A DNA stretch of 64,000 nt from CBFGRV01 sp965651265 (GCA_965651265.1 CBFGRV010000002.1:1-64000); one strand, 5' to 3'; counted from the stretch's first letter, positions 16,082 to 27,816 are shown. Numbers and translations: made by a program. Notes: generated from the letters alone by a model not told the origin.

Positions 16082-18946
16082 TCATCGGAGGGTAATGGCC
16101 CAGTCCTGCTCACGAAAGCGATAGACGGGTGCCGCGCGCAGCGTCACGTTGATGTTATGTATCACGCGCAACTGCACTCCCATCCCGGCTCCCACCACGG
16201 TCACGCTCGGGGAATCATTCGAGATCGTCTCCATCCGCTCCACGAATCCGTAGACGAAGACCGCACGAAAATACACAGGTAGGAGGAAGAACCCGTTGTC
16301 AATGTACCACAGCGGCTGCGTCACCTCGAGGCCGGCCTTCCAGTACGTTCCGCGTCCGAGGAACTCCGCATCCGTCTCGTAGCCGCGAGGGAAAAATGTG
16401 GTGAGATCGACGATACTTCCACGATTCTGAGTGTGCAGGCTCCCATTCAGCATGATGCCGGTGCTGAGTTTTCGCAGCCACGGGAGGTAGAGCTCGGTTC
16501 GGATTCGTGCATACCTGGCCGCCGACGACGCGCTGGACCAGGCATCGAGCCGGCCAAATCCCGATATACGCAATCCGGAATTCGGCACGATGTCCCGCAC
16601 ATTCGACTGCATCCGATACGAGAGCTCGGCCGCCGGCCGCAGCGTGACGGCATCGGTCGACGGTCCATGATCACCCTCGGCATCGAAGAGGCTCTCCCGA
16701 ATGAACTCACCGGCGAGCCGGACCTCGGCCCGAGTCTGAAACACATTGGCTTCGAGCACGGCAGGCAGTCCCACTGAAAGGCCGATCCCTCGCTCGTCGC
16801 GACCCACGCGCACCGTGTCGATCTGCTCGCCATCGATGCGCCGGATGACCACGGTCGACGGCTCGCGAAATGCCTCTGCCGATGTGCGAACCAGGAAGCG
16901 ACCCGTACGCAAGGCCACGCGCCCCCACACGGTCCCCACCCGGTAGAGCGCACTGGTATGGGCCACCCAGTACTGCAAGGGATCCGACCATTCAAGCCCG
17001 AGGCCCACGCCCAATCCGAGGTGCACGTCTTCGTCGTTGGACGTCGGACGCTGGTATACCAGATACGGAATGGCTACACGCGGACGCATCTCCAGGAGGG
17101 GTCGATAGCGGCCACTTCGCGCCAATCCCGCGTTCGCAGATGTGTGCGGGTTAACCGCCGCCCTCCCGTTTCCGGATGCGGTGATCACCTCATCCGCCTG
17201 CATGAGCAGTCCGTCCTCGACCGGATGATCTAGCTCGAACGGGATCTGGGCAAGCTCGTAGGCCTCGTGTCGATAGTGGATGAAGGCGACCGTCCGCCGA
17301 TCCGACGAGAGGCTTGGCTCGATGGCGCCAAAGGCCACGTCACTCAGACGGAAGACCGCGCGCGTCGCAACCTCCACGGCAAATAGATCGGCCTTTCCAC
17401 CCGGATCTGCGGAGAAGACGATGTATTCACCCTGCGGCCCCCATGAGAAATCGAACACTGACCCGTCGCGAAACAACACTAGTGGGGCCAGGCCAAATCC
17501 ATCTTCGTTACCGACGACCTCGAAAAGCCCCTGCCGCCCTTCGACATTCACCAGAGCAATCGTGTGCTCCCCCGTGGGTGACGGTTGGATGGACTTGAGG
17601 ATGCTTCCCGGAAAACGGGCCAGACGGCGGGATTCTCCGGTGTCATCGATCTCGACCCAGACATTATACTGGCCATCCCCTTGCGTCGCCCATAGCGTGC
17701 CGTGCGGAGATTCGACGGCGGCATGTGTACGATGCCCGCTGGTGATCCGCGAGGCGCGGCCCGAACGAAGATCCATCCGATAAGCCGCGGATACCTGGCG
17801 CAGCGGCTCCAGTCGATCCGGCACGTAGCGCGTGAACAGCACGGACGCCGTGTCGCGATCCGTGTTAAAGAGGTAGTCTTCGGAGATGGCCTCGTGCGCG
17901 AGGCGACGTCGCTGTCCCGTGCGCACATCGACCGTGTAAAACCCGGGGCGCAGGTGATATCCCCGGGCGTAGACGAGGAGCGTTCCATCATCCAGCCAGG
18001 TTGGACGACGATAGACCACCCCTCGCTCGGACGAGATGATGTTCGGGGACGCATGCCCTTCGACATCGATTGGTTTTCCCGATGAACTTCGGTATTCGCT
18101 TCGAAGCTGTCGGCCCAGCGAATGCGGCGACATTCTCGCGCCGTACCAGAGGGCGACCCCGAATCCAAGCAGTGGAAATCTGTAATAGAAATCGCGGGCG
18201 CGCCGGAAGGCGGACAGGTCTCCATCCCGCCGCTCAAGGAGATCCAGCAGGTGTGCGCCGCCGTGATAATATCTGTCGATCGGGAACGAATAGCTCGGCG
18301 GCTCCAGCATCTGCGCGAGGCTCCAGGGCCGTCCTGACTGCATCGCGGCACGGAACTCCATCTCGAAGAGGGAATGATGCAGCCGCCCCGCGCCCGGTCG
18401 GCGCCGGCTCTCGTACCACACGGCGAGGCCTTCGTTGATGCCCCGCGGCGCGGATAGATTCAGGGACCGCGCAAGGTCCGGACCCAGCCGGCGCAGCAAC
18501 CATCCCACCCCGAACCCGCTCCCCGATTCCGCGTGGACGGCGTGCACGAGCTCGTGGGGAGCCACCGTCTCGAACCAGGATGGAAATCGGGGCGAAAGGG
18601 TGTTCCCCCGATGCGGTGCCGTTTCGATCTCCTGTCGGAAAGGCGTCGGCGTGACGAGCCCATTGCCTCGATCCGTGAACCTGTTGAGCACGACGGGCAT
18701 CCGAAGCGGGCGCTTCAGACCGATCGTCGCCTCGAGAGCTGGGAGCTCCCTTTCCAGCAATTCCGCGAGTTCTGCAGCTTCGTTCTCGAGCCCGGCTTGA
18801 TAGATGAGGCGGAAATGAGGCGAGGCGGCCGTGGAATAACGAACATCGACGGGCCGGTGCCATGCCTGATAGAACTGCGCACGGGCCGGCACGACCAGGA
18901 TGAGCGTCAGGATGAGCGAGAGAACGATGCGATCCCGATGCAGCAA
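16082..18946 (-). CDS. Exported gluzincin-like metallopeptidase fused to TolB-like propeller and C-terminal barrel
   Basis: About 954 residues. No ATG exists near the N-terminus; the TTG at 18946 is preferred because it directly precedes a clean signal peptide ending PARAQ, though TTG at 19006 is possible. An HELVH motif (about 131-135) after FETVAP, followed about 40 residues later by N-E-G-L-A-V-W-Y-E, is the zinc site of peptidase MA-like gluzincins. The middle (about 300-600) has repeated WD/TolB-type strands (PHGTLWATQGD, SPTGEHTIALV, WGPQGEYIVFSADPGGKADLF). The last 300 residues alternate polar and hydrophobic positions and look like an outer-membrane barrel. It lies just downstream of tRNA-Ser on the same strand. 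Substrate unknown. Confidence 0.8.
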   Translation of the reverse strand: MLHRDRIVLSLILTLILVVPARAQFYQAWHRPVDVRYSTAASPHFRLIYQAGLENEAAELAELLERELPALEATIGLKRPLRMPVVLNRFTDRGNGLVTPTPFRQEIETAPHRGNTLSPRFPSWFETVAPHELVHAVHAESGSGFGVGWLLRRLGPDLARSLNLSAPRGINEGLAVWYESRRRPGAGRLHHSLFEMEFRAAMQSGRPWSLAQMLEPPSYSFPIDRYYHGGAHLLDLLERRDGDLSAFRRARDFYYRFPLLGFGVALWYGARMSPHSLGRQLRSEYRSSSGKPIDVEGHASPNIISSERGVVYRRPTWLDDGTLLVYARGYHLRPGFYTVDVRTGQRRRLAHEAISEDYLFNTDRDTASVLFTRYVPDRLEPLRQVSAAYRMDLRSGRASRITSGHRTHAAVESPHGTLWATQGDGQYNVWVEIDDTGESRRLARFPGSILKSIQPSPTGEHTIALVNVEGRQGLFEVVGNEDGFGLAPLVLFRDGSVFDFSWGPQGEYIVFSADPGGKADLFAVEVATRAVFRLSDVAFGAIEPSLSSDRRTVAFIHYRHEAYELAQIPFELDHPVEDGLLMQADEVITASGNGRAAVNPHTSANAGLARSGRYRPLLEMRPRVAIPYLVYQRPTSNDEDVHLGLGVGLGLEWSDPLQYWVAHTSALYRVGTVWGRVALRTGRFLVRTSAEAFREPSTVVIRRIDGEQIDTVRVGRDERGIGLSVGLPAVLEANVFQTRAEVRLAGEFIRESLFDAEGDHGPSTDAVTLRPAAELSYRMQSNVRDIVPNSGLRISGFGRLDAWSSASSAARYARIRTELYLPWLRKLSTGIMLNGSLHTQNRGSIVDLTTFFPRGYETDAEFLGRGTYWKAGLEVTQPLWYIDNGFFLLPVYFRAVFVYGFVERMETISNDSPSVTVVGAGMGVQLRVIHNINVTLRAAPVYRFREQDWAITLR

Positions 18947-19027
18947 TGGAAAAGCTCGTGTCGAACCCGGTGGCTCAAAACGACGCCCCGGATCTCGTCC
19001 AAGCAATGCGCTGGTCGATAGTTATTG

Positions 19028-19114
19028 CGGAGGGGGAGGGATTCGAACCCCCGGTGCCCCGAAGGGCACAACGGTTTTCGAGACCGCCCCGTTCAACCAC
19101 TCCGGCACCCCTCC
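19028..19114 (-). tRNA. tRNA-Ser (anticodon CGA)
   Basis: The minus strand folds into an 87-nt class II tRNA with acceptor arms GGAGGGG/CCCCTCC, discriminator G, and an anticodon stem-loop ggtCTCGAAAacc giving CGA. A long variable arm (TGCCCTTCGGGGCA) and a T-loop GGTTCGAATCC are present. CCA is not encoded. The next gene on the strand starts within about 80 nt of its 3' end. Confidence 0.97.
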
Positions 19115-19476
19115 GTGTATAATCTCGCGGGTTTTCGCTCCTCGGCCAACCCGCGAGAGGACACATAGAGGACAGGAGTTGCCTCCAAGTGTGCCCTCGA
19201 TCATCTCTCGACCTGGACCGTCTTCCGCGTTTGAGTGTCCTATATACAGAGGATCCTTGTGTAGGTTCAGGGAAGAAGAACCGAAGATTCATAGCCAGAG
19301 CCGGACCAGAATATCTCGATCAGGATCCATGACGCGAGTTCGACGCGGCCTGCTCCGGTATCATCATCTCGAAGATTGCAGTACGGCTCGACGGCCAGGC
19401 ATCGACCACAATCATCATTCGCGCTTCTCCGGGGTAAACGAAGCCGAGCAGAGTGATTACCCCGCAACGCCAAGTA
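19115..19476. other. Intergenic region without a recognisable gene
   Basis: About 360 bp between the 5' end of tRNA-Ser and the end of the PD-(D/E)XK gene. Short ORFs here have no start signals or family resemblance. It should contain the tRNA-Ser promoter. No integrase, direct repeat or att-like copy of the tRNA was seen. Confidence 0.5.
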
Positions 19477-20610
19477 TCATGACGCTCGTACGGTATCGAG
19501 GAACCACTCGAAAGTCTCGAGAAAAGCGGCCAGAGACGATCTCTCTGCGAATCTGGCCATTGGAATACTCGGTCGCCGCGTGATTGAGTCCTTCGGAAGC
19601 GAAACGCCGGGAATTGCATTCAGCCTCTGAAGCAGATCTACCCTCTTCGACTCATCGTCAAACGGTGGCTTGTAGGCATACCACTGAAAGTACATTTCTA
19701 CTGCACCTGACGACCACGCGGCGAAAAGCTGGTGGGAGACTCCGTCAAGGTCAAGAGCAGGAATAAAGGAACCTGTCCGCTGCCCCTTTCCCCACCAGAT
19801 TCGCAGGTGCTTCGCCTGGGCCCAATCGAGAATTGCACGGGCTACGGCGACCTCATTTTGGGGACGATGTGAACTCAGGTGCTCGAAAAAGCTTGACTCG
19901 TCCCACTGCCGACTAGATGACGAGCCACTCCCCTTGCGCTGCTGGGCCTCTGCTGTCTGACCAACGACAATAGGAACCATAGTGCGTACTCCCTCGCCGA
20001 GATACTGCTTAATCTCAATGGCCAGTACTTCAGCCGGATCCATCTGTTGATTAAGAAACTCAACCACCCGGCGAAGCTCTTCCGGTATCTCGTCAGCGAC
20101 GAATAGCAGACGAATTCTTCCTGCCTGGATATTCGTCTTAGCTTGTTTCCAAAACTCCTCCGGATCACCCGTCTCTCCGAGGAACGCAAGTAGCTGTTCT
20201 TCAGGATCAGCCCCGGACACCAGACACGCGGCTTCGAACTGACTGCGGATGTGATCTGCGGGCCAATATGCAGTGGCATTGGCTGCGTAGTCCAAAAGCT
20301 GACCCACCACTTCACGACGAAGCCTTGTATCCGTGCTACGCTTGATCTCGACAAGGGTCGGGATCGCATCCTGATCCAGAAAAAGGTGATCGAGAGACCA
20401 ACGGCCTCCGCCACCATACTCACCCGGTACGGAGACTTCGCGTCCTATGAGAAGCCATCTCCTCGGGCTTGCACGATCGATCTGGTCTCCTGCAAGGAAC
20501 GTTGGATATCTCGCGAGTAGTCGTTGAAGCAGGTCCTCAGAATCGTAGGACGACTCGCGCATCTCAACGAGTTCGTCGTCGCCGTTGAGAAGAAAAATCG
20601 TTCGATTCAT
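19477..20610 (-). CDS. Orphan PD-(D/E)XK nuclease-like protein
   Basis: Protein of 377 residues. The N-terminal domain has the restriction-endonuclease-like core: Asp74 (WSLDHLFLD), then Glu88-x-Lys90 in PTLVEIKRSTD, then Gln104 and Tyr108 in REVVGQLLDYAA. This is the E-x-K plus Q-x-x-x-Y signature of NucS/DUF91-like and related nucleases. The C-terminal half has DUF4268-like features (WWGKGQRTGSFIPAL, AVEMYFQWY, FDDESKRVDLLQRLNAIPG). G+C is roughly 52% in sampled segments, against more than 60% in neighbours, which suggests horizontal acquisition. No methyltransferase or partner gene adjoins it. A defence or repair role is possible but unproven. Confidence 0.8.
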   Translation of the reverse strand: MNRTIFLLNGDDELVEMRESSYDSEDLLQRLLARYPTFLAGDQIDRASPRRWLLIGREVSVPGEYGGGGRWSLDHLFLDQDAIPTLVEIKRSTDTRLRREVVGQLLDYAANATAYWPADHIRSQFEAACLVSGADPEEQLLAFLGETGDPEEFWKQAKTNIQAGRIRLLFVADEIPEELRRVVEFLNQQMDPAEVLAIEIKQYLGEGVRTMVPIVVGQTAEAQQRKGSGSSSSRQWDESSFFEHLSSHRPQNEVAVARAILDWAQAKHLRIWWGKGQRTGSFIPALDLDGVSHQLFAAWSSGAVEMYFQWYAYKPPFDDESKRVDLLQRLNAIPGVSLPKDSITRRPSIPMARFAERSSLAAFLETFEWFLDTVRAS

Positions 20611-20738
20611 CTCGGGTATCAGAAAGAAACAACTAGACTATCGTCTCGAGAAGCAGCGCTTTAAGAATCGAGATCACAGAATCTGGAATCACCCACATCT
20701 TAGAGTAGAAGTGGCCGATAATCTCGCCAACACGGAGT

Positions 20739-21245
20739 TTATTCCGTCGACGACTCCGGGATCTCGGGCACGGCAGGGTGGCGCGTCTCCTCCGACTCGG
20801 CGCCGTTGCTCTCCAGGATGAGCCGCATGATGGCCGCCGCATCGTCGAGGATGGACTTCAAGCCCTCCTCATCCACATGCTCGTAGGCCTCCTCGAGCGA
20901 CACCCACCGGCGTTCGCGCTCGTCATCCTCCGGCCACGTCGGCTGTTCGCGATCCACCCGCATGAGGAAGACCTCCACGATGGGATCCTTGTTGGAGTTG
21001 CCGTGCCGGTAACACCCGAGCGAGACACGTCCGACCTCCCCGCGCACGCCGGCCTCCTCCAGCGCCTCCTTTTCGGCCGATCCCGGGGCGGACAGGTCGC
21101 GCTCGATGTTCCCTTTCGGGATGATCCACTTGCCCTTCTTCCTGGTGGTGATCAGGAGCACCTCAACCTTCCCGTCATGGATGCGGAACGGAATCGTCGC
21201 GGATTGATCGGGCTCGATGGGGGTGTAAAGCTTCTTGTAGCTCAT
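20739..21245 (-). CDS. Nudix hydrolase
   Basis: Protein of 168 residues starting MSYKKLYTPIEPDQSATIPFRI. The Nudix helix is GNIERDLSAPGSAEKEALEEAGV: it keeps the KE-x-x-EE-x-G-V metal-binding core, but Leu replaces the first Glu of the textbook box. IPKG before it and the W-P-E-D-D region resemble diphosphoinositol-polyphosphate/diadenosine-polyphosphate hydrolases. It would cleave a nucleoside-diphosphate-linked compound. The substrate cannot be predicted. The acidic C-terminal tail (about 145-168) is probably flexible. Confidence 0.88.
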   Translation of the reverse strand: MSYKKLYTPIEPDQSATIPFRIHDGKVEVLLITTRKKGKWIIPKGNIERDLSAPGSAEKEALEEAGVRGEVGRVSLGCYRHGNSNKDPIVEVFLMRVDREQPTWPEDDERERRWVSLEEAYEHVDEEGLKSILDDAAAIMRLILESNGAESEETRHPAVPEIPESSTE

Positions 21246-21429
21246 GGATGCGGGCGTATCAGGGCAAGAAGCGGCCGGACGGCCGGGAGCGAGGAATGGT
21301 CTCGGGGCGAATTAACGACCCGCACGGGCCGCGCGTTCTCGGCGACACGTAACGGTCTTCTCCACGCGATCCGAGCCCGACAACCTCCGCCGGGTGACGG
21401 AAAATCAAACGGATAACGAAGATTCCCGC

Positions 21430-22215
21430 TCAAAGCGGCCGAGCCACGGAGATGTGGGCGGCCGCCGCCAGCTCTGCGACGTACCCGGCGTCAGGCCTCT
21501 GCTCGATGGCGTTCCCCACGACCACGAACGAAGCTCCCGCCCGCACCTTGTCATACACGTGGCGAGGTGTGCTCAGACCGCCTCCCACGACGACGGGCGA
21601 GGCGCAGGTCTCCGCAATAGCCTCGATCATATCCTCCGGGACGGTCTCATCGGCGCCGGAGCCGCCATCCGTGAAGATCAGCTGCATCCCCATCATCTCG
21701 GCCGCCAGCGCCGTTGCCGCCGCCACCTCGGGTTTCGTTCGAGGCAGTGGCATCGTGTGGCTCATGTACTGCGCGGTCGTCGTGCGGCCGGATTCGATGA
21801 GCATGTAGGCAGTCGGGATAGGCTCGATGCCCAGCCGGCGGATGACGGGCGCGGCATGCACGTGCTGTCCGATGAGGTACTCCGGATTCCGCCCGCTGAC
21901 CAGCGACAGATACAGCACGGCATCGAGCCCTCGCGTCACCTGTTTCAGCGATCCCGGGAAGCCCACGAGCGGCAGCGAGGTGGCGCTTTTAAGCATCCTC
22001 GCGTAAGGCTCCAACTCGATCGCGTGCATGAGACTTCCACCCAGGAAGAGCGCATCCACACCCGCGGACTCGCACATTTCGGCAAAAGCGGCGACATCCG
22101 CGCGGTGACGCTTGTCCGGATCGATCAGTACGATGAACCCCGCCCCCTTCTCGTCGCGAATCTCCAGGAGCTGATCCAGCACCGAAATACGCGAGGAAGA
22201 ATCTGAGACGTGCAC
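21430..22215 (-). CDS. pcrB: PcrB/geranylgeranylglyceryl phosphate synthase-like prenyltransferase
   Basis: Protein of 261 residues with a GTG start. TIM-barrel prenyltransferase of the GGGP synthase family: FIVLIDPDKR near the N-terminus, ALFLGGSL, LVGFPGS, AVLYLSLVSGRNPEYLIG, IPTAYMLIESG, IFTDGGSGA and the C-terminal phosphate site VVVGGGLST with ASFVVVGNAIE. It joins a polyprenyl diphosphate to sn-glycerol-1-phosphate to form an ether-linked lipid precursor. In Bacteroidota such enzymes exist and make GGGP-type or longer-chain products. The chain length cannot be judged here. It lies 90 nt downstream of alaS on the same strand. Confidence 0.92.
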   Translation of the reverse strand: MHVSDSSSRISVLDQLLEIRDEKGAGFIVLIDPDKRHRADVAAFAEMCESAGVDALFLGGSLMHAIELEPYARMLKSATSLPLVGFPGSLKQVTRGLDAVLYLSLVSGRNPEYLIGQHVHAAPVIRRLGIEPIPTAYMLIESGRTTTAQYMSHTMPLPRTKPEVAAATALAAEMMGMQLIFTDGGSGADETVPEDMIEAIAETCASPVVVGGGLSTPRHVYDKVRAGASFVVVGNAIEQRPDAGYVAELAAAAHISVARPL

Positions 22216-22305
22216 GACGAAAATCGAGAATGGGTGAATGGATTACTGCGCCCAAACTAGGCGGGCACCTGAACTTGCGCAACCGGGCACGTGGCCGCAG
22301 GTCCA

Positions 22306-25179
<2,874 letters not shown>

Positions 25180-25258
25180 GGAGCTGTAACTCGGATTCGG
25201 CGTCGGCTGAGGATAACGAATGCGGCCCCGGGAATGTGCCGCCGGCGGACCTCGCCGC

Positions 25259-25918
25259 TTAGAATTTAGCGCGTCTTCTTCGGCGGCGCGCAGCCGCGAT
25301 ATCGCTCGGAACGCCCGGCGACACGTACGGATTGTCCTGTACGAAGAAGCGCCACGGCAGATCGATCCCTCGCGATATCCCGATCCGCGAGGAGGTCGTG
25401 ATGCACAGCTCGCATTCATCCGCATCATCGCTGATGAAGAGCGGAGGCCGCGTCATCCTCTCATTATGAAGCGATTTGTCGATGCCAAAGGCCTGTGCCA
25501 GCTTCCCCGGCCCATTGGCCAGGTCGATGTCGGTGCGTGCGACGGGTCGCCGCTCGAACATCGTCGCCAGACCCTCCAGAGGCTCCACGGCCCGAAACAG
25601 CACGGCGCCGCCCACACCCTCACGCTCCGTCACCACGTTGAGGAGCCAGTGTTTGGCGTAGATCAGGTAGACATATGCTGTCCCCGGCCGCCCGAAGAGG
25701 TCGTATCCGCGGCCGTCCGGCTTGATTAGCCCGGTCTCGCGGTCCACGATGCCCCAGCCGTGGAAGGACGGATCGTCCTGCGTGTACGCCTCGGTTTCCA
25801 CGATTCGGCCGATGAGTCGCTTGCCACGGGGAAGCTCGCGGACAAGCAGCTTGCCGATCAGATCCCGCGCCACATCGAGCGTCGGTCGCTCAAAAAACTC
25901 CGACGGCAGAGGCACCAT
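25259..25918 (-). CDS. DNA-3-methyladenine glycosylase (Mpg/AAG family)
   Basis: Protein of 219 residues with the family's hallmarks: DVARDLIGKLLVRE, IVETEAYTQDDPSFH (catalytic Glu and the EAY segment), GRPGTAYVYLIYAKHWLLNVV, VLFRAVEPLEG, NGPGKLAQAFGI and the terminal R-I-G-I-S-R-G-x-D-L-P-W-R-F. It excises alkylated purines such as 3-methyladenine in base-excision repair. The Arg/Ala-rich C-terminal tail (AARRRRRRAKF) may aid DNA binding. Confidence 0.96.
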   Translation of the reverse strand: MVPLPSEFFERPTLDVARDLIGKLLVRELPRGKRLIGRIVETEAYTQDDPSFHGWGIVDRETGLIKPDGRGYDLFGRPGTAYVYLIYAKHWLLNVVTEREGVGGAVLFRAVEPLEGLATMFERRPVARTDIDLANGPGKLAQAFGIDKSLHNERMTRPPLFISDDADECELCITTSSRIGISRGIDLPWRFFVQDNPYVSPGVPSDIAAARRRRRRAKF

Positions 25919-26010
25919 CGTAACTCACGAAAAAAGGTCTCGTAGTCGAATGTTGTGTCCCGGTTACGTAACGTCCATTCTGCTGATCCCGTCACCCAGT
26001 GTGAGCCCCG

Positions 26011-27117
26011 ATGATCTGCCGACACCGTACGCTTTGCCTTCTTCTTGTTGCACTCGCCATCTCCGTCGCCGTGGGGGCCCGGTGGGATGGAAACCGAACG
26101 GCCGATGGAACATGGATTTCCCCGGATGCCTCGTCCGGGCACTTCTGGGATGATGGAGTCGATGCGACGCAGGGCCGCTTTCAGCATGCGAACCATCGGC
26201 AATCGGACTTCACCGATGAGGTAATGATCGACAAGAGCTTCCCGGTCCGTCCGGGCGAGCGCCTCCTCATCGACAACGCGCATAGCGATGTCTTCATCCG
26301 GACGGGATCGGGCAGCGAAGCGCGCGTACGCGTGGTGCTGACCGGAAATGTGAGCGATCGCACACGAGCCTTCTACGAGCATCTCAACTTTGAGGTGGAG
26401 AAATCCGGCAATACTATCGAGGTCACGACGAATCCCCGGGGCAACTTTCGGGGCAGCAGCGGGCGTGGCTCCATCGACATCTTCGTCGAGGTGCCCTCGA
26501 CCTTCAACGCGGACGTATCGACGCGGCACGGGGATGTGGAAGTCGGCGATCTAAAAGGTGAGCTCGAATTCGACATCCAGCACGGAGATCTGGATGCCGG
26601 GCAATTCTCGGGAAGCTCGTTTCGACTGTCCGCCCAGCACGGGGATGTAGAGATCGAAGGCGTCGCCACAGAGAAATCGCTCTTCCGCATACAGCACGGC
26701 GACCTGGCCATTCGGGAATTGACCGGCATGGAGGTGCAGATCGACATGCAGCATGGCGATGTCCACCTGCGCGATCTGACAGCCACAGGGTTGAAGGCCG
26801 ACCTCCAGCATAGCGACATCGAGATCGAGCGGCTCGACGCCCGTCCGGAGATCACCGTAAGCCATGGCAGCATCGAGGTTAATCTGGCCAATGCTCGCGG
26901 CGGCTATTTCAGCACGGATCACGGCGATATCGACCTGGAAGCGGCGACCTCATCCGGCCTGAATATCTCCTTTTCAGGCAGGGATCTCGGCGTCGACTCC
27001 GACTTCCGCTTCGACGGTAACCGCGACAGGAGGTCGCTCGAGGGCAGCATCAATGGTGGGGGTCCGGAGCTCGTCGCTAGGTCAAGTCACGGACACGTTC
27101 GCCTGCACGCCCGGTAG
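26011..27117 (+). CDS. Exported DUF4097-like beta-strand repeat protein with periodic HGD motifs
   Basis: Protein of 368 residues with a signal peptide (about 1-22). After an N-terminal spacer, residues about 95-360 form a repetitive beta fold in which Q/R-H-G-D-[VLI] recurs roughly every 20-23 residues (RHGDVEV, QHGDLDA, QHGDVEI, QHGDLAI, QHGDVHL, QHSDIEI, SHGSIEV, DHGDIDL, SHGHVRL). The pattern matches DUF4097/adhesin-like solenoids in which each turn has a conserved H-G-D/S corner. Cell location is periplasm or surface. Function unknown. Single gene, flanked by genes on the opposite strand. Confidence 0.8.
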   Translation: MICRHRTLCLLLVALAISVAVGARWDGNRTADGTWISPDASSGHFWDDGVDATQGRFQHANHRQSDFTDEVMIDKSFPVRPGERLLIDNAHSDVFIRTGSGSEARVRVVLTGNVSDRTRAFYEHLNFEVEKSGNTIEVTTNPRGNFRGSSGRGSIDIFVEVPSTFNADVSTRHGDVEVGDLKGELEFDIQHGDLDAGQFSGSSFRLSAQHGDVEIEGVATEKSLFRIQHGDLAIRELTGMEVQIDMQHGDVHLRDLTATGLKADLQHSDIEIERLDARPEITVSHGSIEVNLANARGGYFSTDHGDIDLEAATSSGLNISFSGRDLGVDSDFRFDGNRDRRSLEGSINGGGPELVARSSHGHVRLHAR

Positions 27118-27189
27118 CCAACCCGGCCGCCGGCGGACCCGGCGGCTCAGGAATCAGCCGACTTGTACGCAAGGGCGCCGGCAGTCGCG

Positions 27190-27651
27190 TTAGCCGGCCT
27201 GTTGAGCGGCGCCCGAGGCAAGTCGATTGACGACCAGAATCGTGAGTCGACTGACGCACACCAGTTGGCCCCTCTCATTCTCGATCCGGATCTCCCAGAC
27301 CTGCGTGCGACCCCCGATGTGAAGGGGACGGGCCGTGCCGATCACACGGCCCTCGACGACCTGTCGGATGTGGTTGGCGGATATATCAAGCCCGACGGCG
27401 GCCTTGTTCTTGAGGCCGATGCACAAATTTGCCGCCATGCTGCCGATCGACTCTGCCAGCACGACGGAGGCACCCCCGTGCAGGATGCCGAAGGGCTGTT
27501 TCGTCCGGTGATCGACAGGCATCGACGCGCGGAGGAAATCCGGTCCGACCTCCGTGAATTCGATGCCCAGGTAATCGAGCATCGAGCCTTTCGCGATCTC
27601 GTTCACCCTCGGGAGATCGACCTCCTCTTTCCAGATACTATTCTGCGTCAC
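27190..27651 (-). CDS. PaaI/MenI-like hotdog thioesterase
   Basis: Protein of 153 residues with a GTG start preceded by GAGGA. The hotdog-fold core has FGILHGGASVVLAESIGSMAA, with the catalytic acid E of the HGG...AE helix, followed by VGLDISANHIRQV and GRTQVWEIRIENERGQL. This is the pattern of 1,4-dihydroxy-2-naphthoyl-CoA hydrolase (MenI/YdiI) and related PaaI thioesterases. The physiological acyl-CoA may be a menaquinone intermediate, but no men gene is nearby. Confidence 0.85.
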   Translation of the reverse strand: MTQNSIWKEEVDLPRVNEIAKGSMLDYLGIEFTEVGPDFLRASMPVDHRTKQPFGILHGGASVVLAESIGSMAANLCIGLKNKAAVGLDISANHIRQVVEGRVIGTARPLHIGGRTQVWEIRIENERGQLVCVSRLTILVVNRLASGAAQQAG

Positions 27652-27747
27652 ACTCCTATTCCTCGTTGTTCGCTCCTAGGTTCTGCCGCCGATCCATCCG
27701 CATGATGATACAGGGGCGCTTCCTTCACTACGCGGTCTGGCGCAACT

Positions 27748-27778
27748 GGATGTAGAATTGGTGCTAATCTACACATCC
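27748..27778. promoter_or_regulatory. Inverted repeat upstream of the SulP gene
   Basis: GGATGTAGA and TCTACACATCC form an imperfect 9-11-bp inverted repeat centred about 55 bp before the sulP ATG. It may be an operator or a leader hairpin. No T-run follows. The binding factor, if any, is unknown. Confidence 0.4.
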
Positions 27779-27816
27779 ACGTTATCATGTAGGCAGGTCC
27801 GACTCACGCTGCTACG

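Noticed and set aside
19028..20610. Genomic island inserted at tRNA-Ser
   Set aside because: The low-GC gene lies on the 5' side of the tRNA. No integrase, duplicated tRNA 3' end or second boundary was seen.
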